Part shown: piece after piece, positions 34,053 to 42,380 of the stretch
Position numbering within the stretch: the stretch's first letter is position 1
How the letters are laid out: the number at the start of each line of letters is the position of its first letter
NCBI RefSeq assembly: GCF_006716485.1
Contig: NZ_VFPD01000001.1
Location: 1,050,999-1,114,998 of the forward strand
Reading direction: 5' to 3'
From: Chryseobacterium aquifrigidense
Lineage (GTDB): Bacteria > Bacteroidota > Bacteroidia > Flavobacteriales > Weeksellaceae
DNA length: 64,000 bases
Notes under the pieces: model-generated
What the model was told of the DNA's origin: nothing
Database searches by the model: none
What the model saw: only the letters and a program-made list of their open reading frames with translations
Position numbers and translations under genes: made by a program

Positions 34053-34429
34053 TTATAAGTTGTTTACAATTCTTGTGACACCGTTTTTGAAAACATCAGC
34101 TTGAAAATTGAGAAGCATCCCTAATTTGCAGTTTGACATTTTTAAATAGGTTAATAGCTGAGCTTTATGAGCGGGGCTAATATAATCAACGGTTTTTATT
34201 TCTAAAATCACTTTGTTTTCAATCATCAGGTCGAGTTTAAATGCGTTCTCTATTTTCAAATCTTCATAAATGATAGGAAGTAATTTTTGTTTTCTACTAA
34301 AAATCCTGCTTTTGTCAATTCGTAGAACATACATTCTTCATATACATGTTCAAAAAGCCCTGCTCCAAGTTTTTTATGAATCTTTAAACCTGTTTCAAAA
34401 ACTACTTTTGATAATTCATTTTCTGTCAT
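34053..34429 (-). pseudogene. GxxExxY protein gene with a single-base frameshift
   Basis: The gene reads from ATG 34429 as MTENELSKVVFETGLKIHKK with the family motif GAGLFEHVYEE, then loses frame at a run of four T (34290-34293, minus strand AAAA) where five are expected. Adding one base restores KQKLLPIIYEDL-LKLDLMIENKVILEIKTVD and a stop at 34053, giving the family-typical length of 125 residues (377 bp instead of 378). GxxExxY proteins are PD-(D/E)XK-related and of unknown function, often linked to repeats. Homopolymer sequencing error is the alternative explanation. Confidence 0.75.
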
Positions 34430-34529
34430 TGGTGTTGTTTTGTTGGACTTAAATATATGAATAGTTGTTTAATAATTACAAAGACTGTTACTAATGATTT
34501 TGGAACATAGTATGTCTATTGATGCGAAA

Positions 34530-34739
34530 TGTTGGGTAAACGCGAAGGCGCAAAGGCTTTTAATATTTTGTGTAATATTTTAAGGCGCGAGAAAATCGAA
34601 AATTTTCGGCAAGGGATTGAAGATGTTTTTTGTTTAGAATATTTAAAATATGCGGTTTTCAATTTTATCAGAGATAAAATCTTTGCGTCCTAAAAATATA
34701 TAGGTTTAAAAGTTTCTTGCGTCTTTGCGTTTTCCAACA
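34530..34739 (+). repeat. MITE-like element, copy A
   Basis: 210 bp with inverted ends: TGTTGGGTAAACGCGAAGG at the left and the right end reading TGTTGGAAAACGCAAAGAC on the other strand. It contains inner complementary parts (ATCGAAAATTTTCGGCAAGG, TTATCAGAGATAAAATC) and has no open frame of its own. First of three tandem copies. Confidence 0.65.
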
Positions 34740-34743
34740 AAAA

Positions 34744-34896
34744 TTAAACTTTATTCTGTTTCAGAAGCATCACCAGAATCACAGGAATTCCAAATACGGA
34801 ACTTACATTCAGAGGAACCTGTGTTTTTCCGTAATTACCGAGAAGAATAATATGATCAGAATTTCCAGGAACATAGTAAGAATCTACTGCTTTCAT
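34744..34896 (-). pseudogene. decayed copy 1 of the permease 3' end
   Basis: 153 bp matching the last 51 codons of the FecCD permease gene at 35661, with about a fifth of bases changed; the final 20 residues (PLNVISSVFGIPVILVMLLK) are almost unchanged. It has a 3-base in-frame deletion relative to copy 2. The frame stays open from an ATG to the same TAA. Confidence 0.7.
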
Positions 34897-34985
34897 AGTG
34901 GAGCTTAAATATATGAATAGTTGCTTAATAATTATAAAGACTGTTACTAATGATTTTGGAACATAGTATGTCTATTGATGCGAAA

Positions 34986-35196
34986 TGTTGGGTAAATGCG
35001 AAGGCGCAAAGGCTTTTAATATTTTGTGTAATATTTTAAGGCGCGAGAAAATCGAAGATTTTCGGCAAGGGATTGGGGATGTTTTTTGTTTAGAATATTT
35101 AAAATATGCGGTTTTCAATTTTATCGGAGATAAAATCTTTGAGTCCTAAAAATATATAGGTTTTAAAAGTTTCTTGCGTCTTTGCGTTTTCCAACA
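34986..35196 (+). repeat. MITE-like element, copy B
   Basis: 211 bp, nearly identical to copies A and C, with the same inverted ends. It lies directly next to permease fragment 2. Confidence 0.65.
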
Positions 35197-35200
35197 AAAA

Positions 35201-35356
35201 TTAAACTTTATTCTGTTTCAGAAGCATCACCAGAATCACAGGAATTCCAAATACAGAACTTATTACATTCAGAGGAACCTGTGTTTTTCCGTAATTACCG
35301 AGAAGAATAATATGATCAGAATTTCCAGGAACATAGTAAGAATCTACTGCTTTCAT
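35201..35356 (-). pseudogene. decayed copy 2 of the permease 3' end
   Basis: 156 bp corresponding to the last 52 codons of the permease gene. It reads MKAVDSYYVPGNSDHIILLG and then the conserved NVISSVFGIPVIL end. The upstream half has lost the hydrophobic helix of the real permease. It is almost identical to copy 1, so divergence from the permease came before the last duplication. Confidence 0.7.
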
Positions 35357-35445
35357 AGTGGAGCTTAAATATATGAATAGTTGCTTAATAATTACAAAGA
35401 CTGTTACTAATGATTTTGGAACATAGTATGTCTATTGATGCGAAA

Positions 35446-35656
35446 TGTTGGGTAAACGCGAAGGCGCAAAGGCTTTTAATATTTTGTGTAATATTTTAAG
35501 GCGCGAGAAAATCGAAGATTTTCGGCAAGGGATTGGGGATGTTTTTTGTTTAGAATATTTAAAATATGCGGTTTTCAATTTTATCGGAGATAAAATCTTT
35601 GCGTCCTAAAAATATATAGGTTTTAAAAGTTTCTTGCGTCTTTGCGTTTTCCAACA
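35446..35656 (+). repeat. MITE-like element, copy C, next to the intact permease gene
   Basis: 211 bp, third tandem copy; ends 4 bp before the stop codon of the intact permease gene. The unit [permease end + spacer + MITE] has a period of 456 to 460 bp. Confidence 0.65.
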
Positions 35657-35660
35657 AAAA

Positions 35661-36632
35661 TTAAACTTTATTCTGTTTCAAAAGCATCATCAGAATCACA
35701 GGAATTCCAAATACAGAACTTATTACATTCAGAGGAATCTGTGTTTTTTCTGCAATAACTGAGAAAAGCAACATGATCAGCATTCCCAGAAACATATTAA
35801 GAATCCATTGCTGCCATAATTTTGAAGGATTATAAACGAGTCTGCAGAAGTGAGGAACAATAATTCCGATAAAGAGAATAGGTCCTAAAAATGCCGTAAC
35901 AGAAGCTGATAGGAGAGAAGATGCAACGATGATTAAAAGCTTCAGCTGTTTCAGGTTTACTCCTAAACTTTGTGCATAGGAATTGCCCAGAGAATTTCCA
36001 ATGAGTGGCTTTATCGCTTTGAAACAGATAAATATTCCCACTAAAACTAAAATAAATAATACATAAATCTGGTTTCTCGTTACCATATTATTCGCTCCGA
36101 AAGACCATAAAATATAGTTTTTCAGACTTTGATTTTCCGCATAAAACTGAAGAAGGGAAACTATTGCTCCCGCAAAAGCAGATACCAGAAACCCGAAAAT
36201 AATAAGGTACGATTTGTCCTGAAATCTGTTAGACATCGACAGTAGGATGAACATTAACAGTAAACTGCCCCCAATAGCCGATAAACTGAGAAAACTATTC
36301 TGTAAAAATTCAGGCAATAAAATAGTATGGGAAAAGAAAATATAAAAGGCAACCGATAGACTTGCAACTGAAGTGATTCCCAATATATCAGGCCCAGCCA
36401 GAGGGTTTTGAAAATATTCCTGCATCAGAAAACCCGAAGTGGGAATTGAGATTCCGGCCAGCATCATTACCAAAACACGGTTGATACGGATCTCTGCAAT
36501 TTGGCTATGAGCAGAATCCTGAAAGAAATCCTGGAAACTTAAACTTAAAAATCCTGTGTTCAGATTAATGACAGCACTTATAATGATGGCAATCACGAAT
36601 AATAAACACAGGATTTTAAATCTTTTTGACAT
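35661..36632 (-). CDS. FecCD family iron-chelate ABC transporter permease
   Basis: A 323-residue membrane protein with about nine to ten helices, forming the channel of an importer for siderophores, heme or cobalamin. Family segments are ISIPTSGFLMQEYFQNPLAG-PDILGITS, the cytoplasmic coupling region LIGNSLGNSYAQSLGVN, FLGPILFIGIIVPHFCRL and the end PLNVISSVFGIPVILMMLL. The ATPase gene at 33031 is probably its partner. The gene end is followed immediately by a repeat array that contains two decayed copies of this end. A TlpA-like lipoprotein gene precedes it on the same strand (19-bp gap). Confidence 0.92.
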   Translation of the reverse strand: MSKRFKILCLLFVIAIIISAVINLNTGFLSLSFQDFFQDSAHSQIAEIRINRVLVMMLAGISIPTSGFLMQEYFQNPLAGPDILGITSVASLSVAFYIFFSHTILLPEFLQNSFLSLSAIGGSLLLMFILLSMSNRFQDKSYLIIFGFLVSAFAGAIVSLLQFYAENQSLKNYILWSFGANNMVTRNQIYVLFILVLVGIFICFKAIKPLIGNSLGNSYAQSLGVNLKQLKLLIIVASSLLSASVTAFLGPILFIGIIVPHFCRLVYNPSKLWQQWILNMFLGMLIMLLFSVIAEKTQIPLNVISSVFGIPVILMMLLKQNKV

Positions 36633-36651
36633 GATTCAGAAAGAGTTCAGT

Positions 36652-37212
36652 CTATTTTAAAAAAGAGTCAATTTTTGAATTCAATACATCTTCCGTCATC
36701 ATTCCCAGGTATTCATCAGTTTTATCACCTTTTCTCATGAAAGTAAAAGGAATAGAACCTCCGTCCCATTGTTTGAAGTTGTTATGGAAGAAATTTTGAT
36801 CTAATTTTTGTCCGTCCAGTAAGATAATGCTGCCTCCCAATTTATTTTCTGCGGCAAAATTTTTAACGGCATCGTTCCAATCTGCTTTATCATCAAGGTT
36901 GACGAAAGTGAATTTTACAGGTTTCCCTTTCAGTTCCTCCATTTTACTTTTAAAACTTGGAATCTCTCTGATACATGGGCCACACCAGGTTGCAAAAAAA
37001 TTGGTTACATATAACGTATCATTATTTTTTGCCAGGTGCTGACTTACATTTTCAGGAGAAAGTTCTTTGGGAATAGCCGTACTTCCTTCAGATTCTGTAG
37101 TTTTAGATACAGAAAGAGAATCTGCAGCTGCTGTGTTTTCAGTTTTCTGACCTTCTTTTTTACAGCTGTACAGTGCAGTAAGAAGTAACGTGGATAAAAT
37201 TATCTTCTTCAT
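36652..37212 (-). CDS. TlpA-like thioredoxin-fold lipoprotein
   Basis: A 186-residue lipoprotein with lipobox ALYSC (Cys17), a Ser/Thr-rich linker and a thioredoxin domain from about 58. The redox motif is Trp76-Cys-Gly-Pro-Cys80 in FFATWCGPCIREIPSF. It is anchored in the envelope and likely reduces or oxidises periplasmic disulfides, for example in cytochrome c maturation or stress. The cis-Pro region is GGSIPFTFM. It is first in a unit with the permease gene and diverges from the reductase gene with only 33 bp between the two start codons. Confidence 0.88.
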   Translation of the reverse strand: MKKIILSTLLLTALYSCKKEGQKTENTAAADSLSVSKTTESEGSTAIPKELSPENVSQHLAKNNDTLYVTNFFATWCGPCIREIPSFKSKMEELKGKPVKFTFVNLDDKADWNDAVKNFAAENKLGGSIILLDGQKLDQNFFHNNFKQWDGGSIPFTFMRKGDKTDEYLGMMTEDVLNSKIDSFLK

Positions 37213-37227
37213 AAATTATTTTTTATC

Positions 37228-37235
37228 TATTTTTG
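37228..37235 (+). promoter_or_regulatory. -7 promoter element (TATTTTTG) of the reductase gene
   Basis: Matches TAnnTTTG, 10 nt before ATG 37246. Its -33 region would lie inside the 5' end of the divergent thioredoxin gene. Confidence 0.4.
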
Positions 37236-37245
37236 AATTGAAGTT

Positions 37246-38370
37246 ATGGAACAACAAATCTATAAAGGGAAACTGATACAGTTTCATCCGTTAAAAATAG
37301 CGAAAAAGGAAGAGCTGACCAAAAATACTTTTTCTCTGGAGTTTGATATTCCCGAGAATTTAAAGGAAAATTTCAGGTTTGAAGCCGGGCAGTTCGTCAG
37401 TATAAGATTTCAATCACATGGAAAAGAGGTTATTAATGATTACTCAATGACTTCGGCTCCCTATGAAGGTAAAATATGTCTGGGGATAAAAGTCAATTCC
37501 TTTGAAGGGGCCACTTCACAGTTATTTCAAAACTATAACGCTGGTGACGAACTATGGGTGAGTGAACCTGCAGGAAGATTTACGATCGTATCTAAACCTA
37601 GTGAATTCAGAACTATCGTAGCCTTTGCAGCCGGTATCGGGATCACACCGATTTTGAGCCATTTTAAAAATATTCTTCATACCGAACCCAGAACACGTTT
37701 GTTCTTATTTTTTGGAAATAAAAGTTCAGAAGACCTGGTCTATCGTGAGCAGCTGGATAATCTTGCCAGAACTTGTGGAGACAGGCTTCAGATATTTTAC
37801 TTCTTTTCACAGGAAAAAACAGCAGACCAGTTTTTCTACGGAAGGTTGGATGAAAAGAAACTGAATCTTATCATCAATCAGATTCTTCATTTGGACGATA
37901 CCGATGAAGAATCTACTATTTGGGATGCTGTAGACGAGGTATTGATTTGCGGAAAAGGAGAAATGATCAAGACATTGGCTAATGCCTGCTATCACCACGG
38001 AATTCCAAAAAAGAATATCCATTTTGAACTTTTTGAAGAATTTAATGATGATATTTATCCTGTTGAAAAAGAATTTCCTTTAATTGAAAATATTGAGGTA
38101 GAATTTACGATGCTGGGAAAAAAATATACAACCCAGCTTCCTGATAATAAGGACAAAATCCTTCAGCAGCTTCTGATGCAGAAATTTCCAGTACCTTATT
38201 CCTGCAAGTCCGGAATCTGTGGAAGTTGTGAATGTTCTTTGGAGGAAGGAGAAGTGGAACTGTTGGAAAATGAGTATCTTACCGAAAAAGAGGAAGAACA
38301 GGGACATATTTTAGCTTGTATGTCTATTGTGAAAAGTAAAAAAATAAAGCTTAACTTTGATCTTAGTTGA
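37246..38370 (+). CDS. PaaE-like flavodoxin/ferredoxin reductase (FAD, NAD(P), 2Fe-2S)
   Basis: A 374-residue electron-transfer protein of the ferredoxin reductase family with a C-terminal plant-type [2Fe-2S] domain. The order is FAD domain (about 10-110), NAD(P) domain (about 115-255, FAAGIGITPILSHFKNI) and ferredoxin domain with ligands Cys320, Cys325, Cys328 and Cys358. This resembles the reductase of phenylacetyl-CoA epoxidase (PaaE), but no oxygenase genes are nearby. The FAD motif reads NDYSMTSAP where RxYS is usual, so the Arg is missing. It overlaps the start of the SanA-like gene (TTGA), suggesting translational coupling. Confidence 0.85.
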   Translation: MEQQIYKGKLIQFHPLKIAKKEELTKNTFSLEFDIPENLKENFRFEAGQFVSIRFQSHGKEVINDYSMTSAPYEGKICLGIKVNSFEGATSQLFQNYNAGDELWVSEPAGRFTIVSKPSEFRTIVAFAAGIGITPILSHFKNILHTEPRTRLFLFFGNKSSEDLVYREQLDNLARTCGDRLQIFYFFSQEKTADQFFYGRLDEKKLNLIINQILHLDDTDEESTIWDAVDEVLICGKGEMIKTLANACYHHGIPKKNIHFELFEEFNDDIYPVEKEFPLIENIEVEFTMLGKKYTTQLPDNKDKILQQLLMQKFPVPYSCKSGICGSCECSLEEGEVELLENEYLTEKEEEQGHILACMSIVKSKKIKLNFDLS

Positions 38371-38984
38371 GAATTATTAGGAACATATTTAACCTTGGGT
38401 TTATATCACTGGAATTGGGAATTCTGATGATATGCTTCTGTAATGTGTGGGTTTTCGGACTTACCAACGGGAGAACCTATACCAAAATCTCAAAAATTCC
38501 GCCACGGGAAATTGCACTGGTTCTGGGAACATCTCCCAAAATGAGATCCGGAAAATCCAATCCTTATTTTACCAAAAGAATGGATGCAACAGCACTTCTT
38601 TACCATCATGGGAAAATCAAGAAAATTATAGTGAGCGGGGAGAAGAGTAAAGGCTATAATGAACCGGGTGCTATGAAAAACTATCTCATCAATCAGGAAG
38701 GAGTGCCTGAAGATATTATTGTTGAAGATCCGAAAGGATTCAATACCTATAAAAGTATTCTCCGTTGTAAAGACGTTTATAAGAAGAAAAATGTCATTAT
38801 TGTATCTCAGGGGTATCACAACCTTAGGGCGTTGTTTTTTGCAAGAAATAATGATATGAATGCATTAGGATTTGATGCACAGGATGTCACCAAACCTGAA
38901 AGTTTCTACAGAAACCAGACGAGGGAAATCCTCGCCCGTGTGATTGCTGTAGTGTATTTTATTTTAGGCGTTTCTCCGGATTAG
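38367..38984 (+). CDS. SanA/YdcF-like DUF218 membrane protein
   Basis: A 205-residue protein with one N-terminal transmembrane helix (about 9-31) and a DUF218 domain: ALVLGTSPKMRSGKSNPYFT, IIVSGEKSKGYNEPGAMKNY, VEDPKGFNTYKSILRCKDVY, VIIVSQGYHNLRALFFARNN. SanA is linked to envelope barrier and vancomycin exclusion in enterobacteria. The start is TTG at 38367, overlapping the TGA of the reductase gene by 3 bases; no ATG exists before the helix. The last bases overlap the stop of the convergent BamA-family gene by 4 bp. Confidence 0.8.
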   Translation: MRIIRNIFNLGFISLELGILMICFCNVWVFGLTNGRTYTKISKIPPREIALVLGTSPKMRSGKSNPYFTKRMDATALLYHHGKIKKIIVSGEKSKGYNEPGAMKNYLINQEGVPEDIIVEDPKGFNTYKSILRCKDVYKKKNVIIVSQGYHNLRALFFARNNDMNALGFDAQDVTKPESFYRNQTREILARVIAVVYFILGVSPD

Positions 38985-41590
38985 AAAGGATATCCGAACG
39001 CGATATTTACTGTTGGCTTGAATGGCTGGATGTTTTTAAATCTCCATCGGTCACCTTCAGGTTTATTGGGGTCATAGATCTTATACGCAAGGTCAATTCT
39101 CGCCGTAACGTAAGCGATGTTCAGCCTTAATCCAAATCCACTTCCGATACCTACCTGTTTCCAGAACTTACCGAATTTAAATTCATCTCCGTATCCATCA
39201 TTATAATTACGAAGACTCCATGTATTTCCAATATCGGTAAATAGCGCTCCCTCATAGGTCTTATTGAATGGAATTCGATATTCAATATTAGTGGTAAGCT
39301 TTAAGTTGTCCGTCATATACGTACGCACTCTTTCGTCTACCTGAGAATCGGCAGGACCTAGCCCTCCAAATGCTACCCAAGCTCTGATATCATTGGAACC
39401 TCCGTTAAAATAAGACTTGATGATGGGCATATCCTGAGAGTTTCCGTAAGGTATTCCAACTCCGATAAACTGGCGCAGCACCAATGTCTGGTTCCCGTTA
39501 AACTTGAAATATTTTCTTGTATCAATATCAAATTTTACAAACTGTGCGTAAGGCAGTCCGAAAATAGTTCCTTGCGGGCCGGTAACAATACCTCCGCCGT
39601 TATCTTTTTTATTGAATATACTTAATATATTTCCCGCAAGCTCCACTTTTCCGTTAAAATAAAAGGCATTTGGATATTCTTTTTTTCCAATTTCACTGTA
39701 AACAAAATTGTAGATCATGGAAGAAATAAGGACATCCTGTGTCTGTCTGTCTTTGTTAACCAGTGTTCCGGTAAAGGCCGTTAAAAGATCTCTTCCCTGT
39801 TGATTAAGACTTCCGCGGTAAGCATCATTCTCGATGATCTTTTTGGAAACTTCATCTACACTGAGTTTTCCATCTCTGTAATCTTGTCCGGTTTGCGCAG
39901 TTTCCGGGTTAAACATAAAATAATTTCCGAAAACCTCGTCTTTGACCCTTCCATCATTCACAAAATAATCATAGTAAGCATCTTTATTTTTTGTCAGACT
40001 GACCTGAGTATTGAATAAAGTAAGCTTGTGATACACCTGATCATTAACACTTGCCTGATAATTCAGTCCGGTATTGAAAATCAGCCTTCCCAAACCGATA
40101 TTGTTCTGTATCGATGCCCCCAGCAAAATAGATGATGTAGGCGTATATCGTTTTGGAATAAACTTATAATAATTAAAAGGAAGCAGTAGTCTTGGGAAAT
40201 TCAGGGATGCCTGAGCCGAGATTTCGTAGGCAGCAACTCTTTTGCTGATATCTTTTGTACTTCTGATAGAACCAAATGTCCCTGAAAGGCTGGTAGAAAG
40301 GTTTTCCGCACCTCTGAAAACATTTCGGGTGGTAAGGTCAACAGAAGGGGAGATCCCCAGATTTAAGACCTGAGAATAATTGATATCTGTTCCCACTTTA
40401 AGTTCGTACTTCGGAAGTGGTTTCAGTACATACAAAACATCTACAATACTGTCGTTTGGCGATGTCATTCCGCCTTGTCTCAGTGAGTCTCTTGCTTTAA
40501 CGATGCTAAAGTTATTCATCGATAAAAGATTTCTCTTGGTCACATCCAGTTTCGTCTGGTCAAAAACCTTTTTACTGTCCGGAATAATAGCTCTCCATAC
40601 AGACGAAAGTTTGTATTTGTCATTCATCGTATGAAATCTTATTCTCCTTAAGCTGTCTTTTTTGGTATTTTTAGGATAATCACCGGGTTCATCCACAATA
40701 GCAACGTCAATATTTCCGAAAGTGGCTATCTTATAAGGAGTATCCAGAGAATCTTTATGAATTTCCAGCGTTAAAGGAACCTGTTTTCTGCTTTTAAGAG
40801 AATCTGCAACAAAATAAACTTCATCATTGGAAGCATTGAATCTGTAGAAACCAAACTCTCTCATCAGATCCGTAATTCTGGTAACCTCTCTTTCAAGAAC
40901 GGTCTGGTCAAGAATCTGTCCCGATCTCACAAGGCTTCTGTTCAGATTATAGTTGTAATACCCTTTGATTCCCTGATCCGGAATATTGTAGAAATAATCC
41001 TTGATGCGTGTAGGATCATTATGCTTGATAGAATAATTAACAGATGCTTTTTTGGACGCGGAATCCAGCGTGTGTTTAAAGTTTACATCTGCATCCCAAT
41101 ATCCTCTGTAGGTAAGTCTTTTCTTGATAGATTCGGCACTTTTTTCACTTCTTGCCTGATCAAGAATTACCGGCGGTGTTCCCCAATTATGCAGTAAACG
41201 GTCGAAAAGAAGACTTTTTCCAACACTGCTTTTCATATTATATTTAAGGAATAAAGAATCTCTCAGTTTCTGATTTCTCATCTCACCGGGATACGTCATA
41301 TATTCATTAAGTATGGTATCATATTTTGTATCCGCCATATTGTACAGAAGTAAACTTAATGGCATGAAAAGGAATTGCTTTTTGTTGGGTTTTTGCTGAA
41401 TATAATCTTTCAGCTCTTCGTCGAAAAATTCTCTCTTATCCTCGAACTCTAAAGTGTTCTTGGTAAGCAGGTATTCACCATCAGGAACTTTTTTTGTTGT
41501 ACTACAAGCATAAAGGAGACCAACAAATGTTGCAAATGAGATAATTTTATAATATTTTTGAGGAGAATTCTTATAATGCTTACAGCTCAT
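38981..41590 (-). CDS. BamA/TamA family outer-membrane protein with POTRA domains, lipoprotein
   Basis: An 869-residue outer-membrane beta-barrel protein. The N-terminus carries a lipobox-like VGLLYACS, so Cys29 may be lipidated. POTRA-like segments (about 100-420; RLTYRGYWDADVNF, ILDQTVLEREVTRITDLMRE) precede the barrel, which contains GGSNDIRAWVAFGGLGPADS (the Omp85 surface-loop VRGF/Y equivalent) and ends LRLNIAYVTARIDLAYKIYD, FGYPF. Omp85 proteins insert or export outer-membrane components. It is a second BamA-like copy in type, not the main BamA judged by the lipobox. Its first codons overlap the divergent methyltransferase gene. Confidence 0.82.
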   Translation of the reverse strand: MSCKHYKNSPQKYYKIISFATFVGLLYACSTTKKVPDGEYLLTKNTLEFEDKREFFDEELKDYIQQKPNKKQFLFMPLSLLLYNMADTKYDTILNEYMTYPGEMRNQKLRDSLFLKYNMKSSVGKSLLFDRLLHNWGTPPVILDQARSEKSAESIKKRLTYRGYWDADVNFKHTLDSASKKASVNYSIKHNDPTRIKDYFYNIPDQGIKGYYNYNLNRSLVRSGQILDQTVLEREVTRITDLMREFGFYRFNASNDEVYFVADSLKSRKQVPLTLEIHKDSLDTPYKIATFGNIDVAIVDEPGDYPKNTKKDSLRRIRFHTMNDKYKLSSVWRAIIPDSKKVFDQTKLDVTKRNLLSMNNFSIVKARDSLRQGGMTSPNDSIVDVLYVLKPLPKYELKVGTDINYSQVLNLGISPSVDLTTRNVFRGAENLSTSLSGTFGSIRSTKDISKRVAAYEISAQASLNFPRLLLPFNYYKFIPKRYTPTSSILLGASIQNNIGLGRLIFNTGLNYQASVNDQVYHKLTLFNTQVSLTKNKDAYYDYFVNDGRVKDEVFGNYFMFNPETAQTGQDYRDGKLSVDEVSKKIIENDAYRGSLNQQGRDLLTAFTGTLVNKDRQTQDVLISSMIYNFVYSEIGKKEYPNAFYFNGKVELAGNILSIFNKKDNGGGIVTGPQGTIFGLPYAQFVKFDIDTRKYFKFNGNQTLVLRQFIGVGIPYGNSQDMPIIKSYFNGGSNDIRAWVAFGGLGPADSQVDERVRTYMTDNLKLTTNIEYRIPFNKTYEGALFTDIGNTWSLRNYNDGYGDEFKFGKFWKQVGIGSGFGLRLNIAYVTARIDLAYKIYDPNKPEGDRWRFKNIQPFKPTVNIAFGYPF
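41530..41560 (+). promoter_or_regulatory. promoter of the TrmH-family gene
   Basis: TTG at 41530-41532, 20-bp spacer, TATTTTTG at 41553-41560: a full consensus promoter lying inside the 5' coding part of the BamA-family gene. Leader about 9 nt to ATG 41576. Confidence 0.6.
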
Positions 41591-42301
41591 ACAATAAAAG
41601 TTTTACAATCTTTAGATAAAAAGAAGTTCAGACAAAAATACAATTTGTTTTTGGTTGAAGGTAATAAAATCATTTGTGAACTTTTTAATTCTAACTTTAA
41701 AGTTAAAGAAATATTGTCAACCGATCCACAAAAATTGGACCGTACTGATATCCCTGTTACCCATATCTCTGAAAATGAATTAAAAAAAATCAGTTTTCTT
41801 AAAACTCCAAAAGATTCCGTTGCGGTATGTTATCTTGCCGAGGAAGAGAAATGGGAGGATAAGAATATACAATTGGTTTTGGATGGGCTCCAGGATCCGG
41901 GAAATCTCGGAACTATTATACGTTTGGCAGACTGGTTCGGAATTGAACAGATTATCTGTAGTGAAGATACCGTAGATGTGTACAATCCGAAGGTGATTCA
42001 GGCAACCATGGGATCTTTTACCAGAGTAAATGTGGTATATACTGATCTTGTGGAATATCTTTCCAAGACGGATAATGTGAATATCGGAACGGATATGGAA
42101 GGAGAGAACATCTATACTTTTGAAAAACCGGAGAAGATCAATCTTATTTTAGGAAATGAAGGAAACGGGATGAGACCGGAAACAGAAAAGCTTTTACAAA
42201 AAAGTATCAGTATTCCGAGATTTGGAAAATCCCAGTCTACAGAAAGCCTGAATGTATCAATGGCAGCAGGAATTATTTTAGGGCAGTTATTTTCAAAATA
42301 G
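41576..42301 (+). CDS. TrmH/SpoU family RNA methyltransferase
   Basis: A 241-residue SPOUT methyltransferase of the RlmB/TrmH type that 2'-O-methylates rRNA or tRNA. The three motifs are present: LDGLQDPGNLGTIIRLADWF, LILGNEGNGMRPE and IPRFGKSQSTESLNVSMAAG, which build the trefoil knot and bind SAM. The N-terminal RNA-binding part has KKFRQKYNLFLVEGNKII. An ATG at 41558 lies in frame but upstream of the inferred transcript start; ATG 41576 fits homologues and the promoter. The first 15 bp overlap the divergent BamA-family gene. Confidence 0.92.
   Translation: MLTAHTIKVLQSLDKKKFRQKYNLFLVEGNKIICELFNSNFKVKEILSTDPQKLDRTDIPVTHISENELKKISFLKTPKDSVAVCYLAEEEKWEDKNIQLVLDGLQDPGNLGTIIRLADWFGIEQIICSEDTVDVYNPKVIQATMGSFTRVNVVYTDLVEYLSKTDNVNIGTDMEGENIYTFEKPEKINLILGNEGNGMRPETEKLLQKSISIPRFGKSQSTESLNVSMAAGIILGQLFSK
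41633..41640 (-). promoter_or_regulatory. possible -7 element (TATTTTTG) of the BamA-family gene
   Basis: On the minus strand, 42 nt before ATG 41590 and inside the methyltransferase gene. No -33 TTG at normal distance was found. Confidence 0.3.
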
Positions 42302-42305
42302 AAAA

Positions 42306-42371
42306 TCAGAAACCAGAGGTTGGAAATTATTGTAAAATATTACTGAATAATATCCGGCGCCTGGTTTCTGA
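42306..42371. terminator. inverted repeat between convergent genes
   Basis: 11-bp perfect arms TCAGAAACCAG / CTGGTTTCTGA with a 44-nt loop that holds a smaller GGCGCC palindrome (42356-42361). It may end both transcripts or be a small dispersed element. Confidence 0.4.
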
Positions 42372-42380
42372 TATCTTATT

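Noticed and set aside
34717..35368. Two similar plus-strand frames of about 63 codons in the repeat array
   Set aside because: They run antisense through MITE ends and the decayed permease fragments; the similarity simply reflects the DNA duplication.
34530..35660. CRISPR-like array because of regular repeats
   Set aside because: Units are 456 to 460 bp with coding fragments inside; there are no short repeats with unique spacers and no cas genes.
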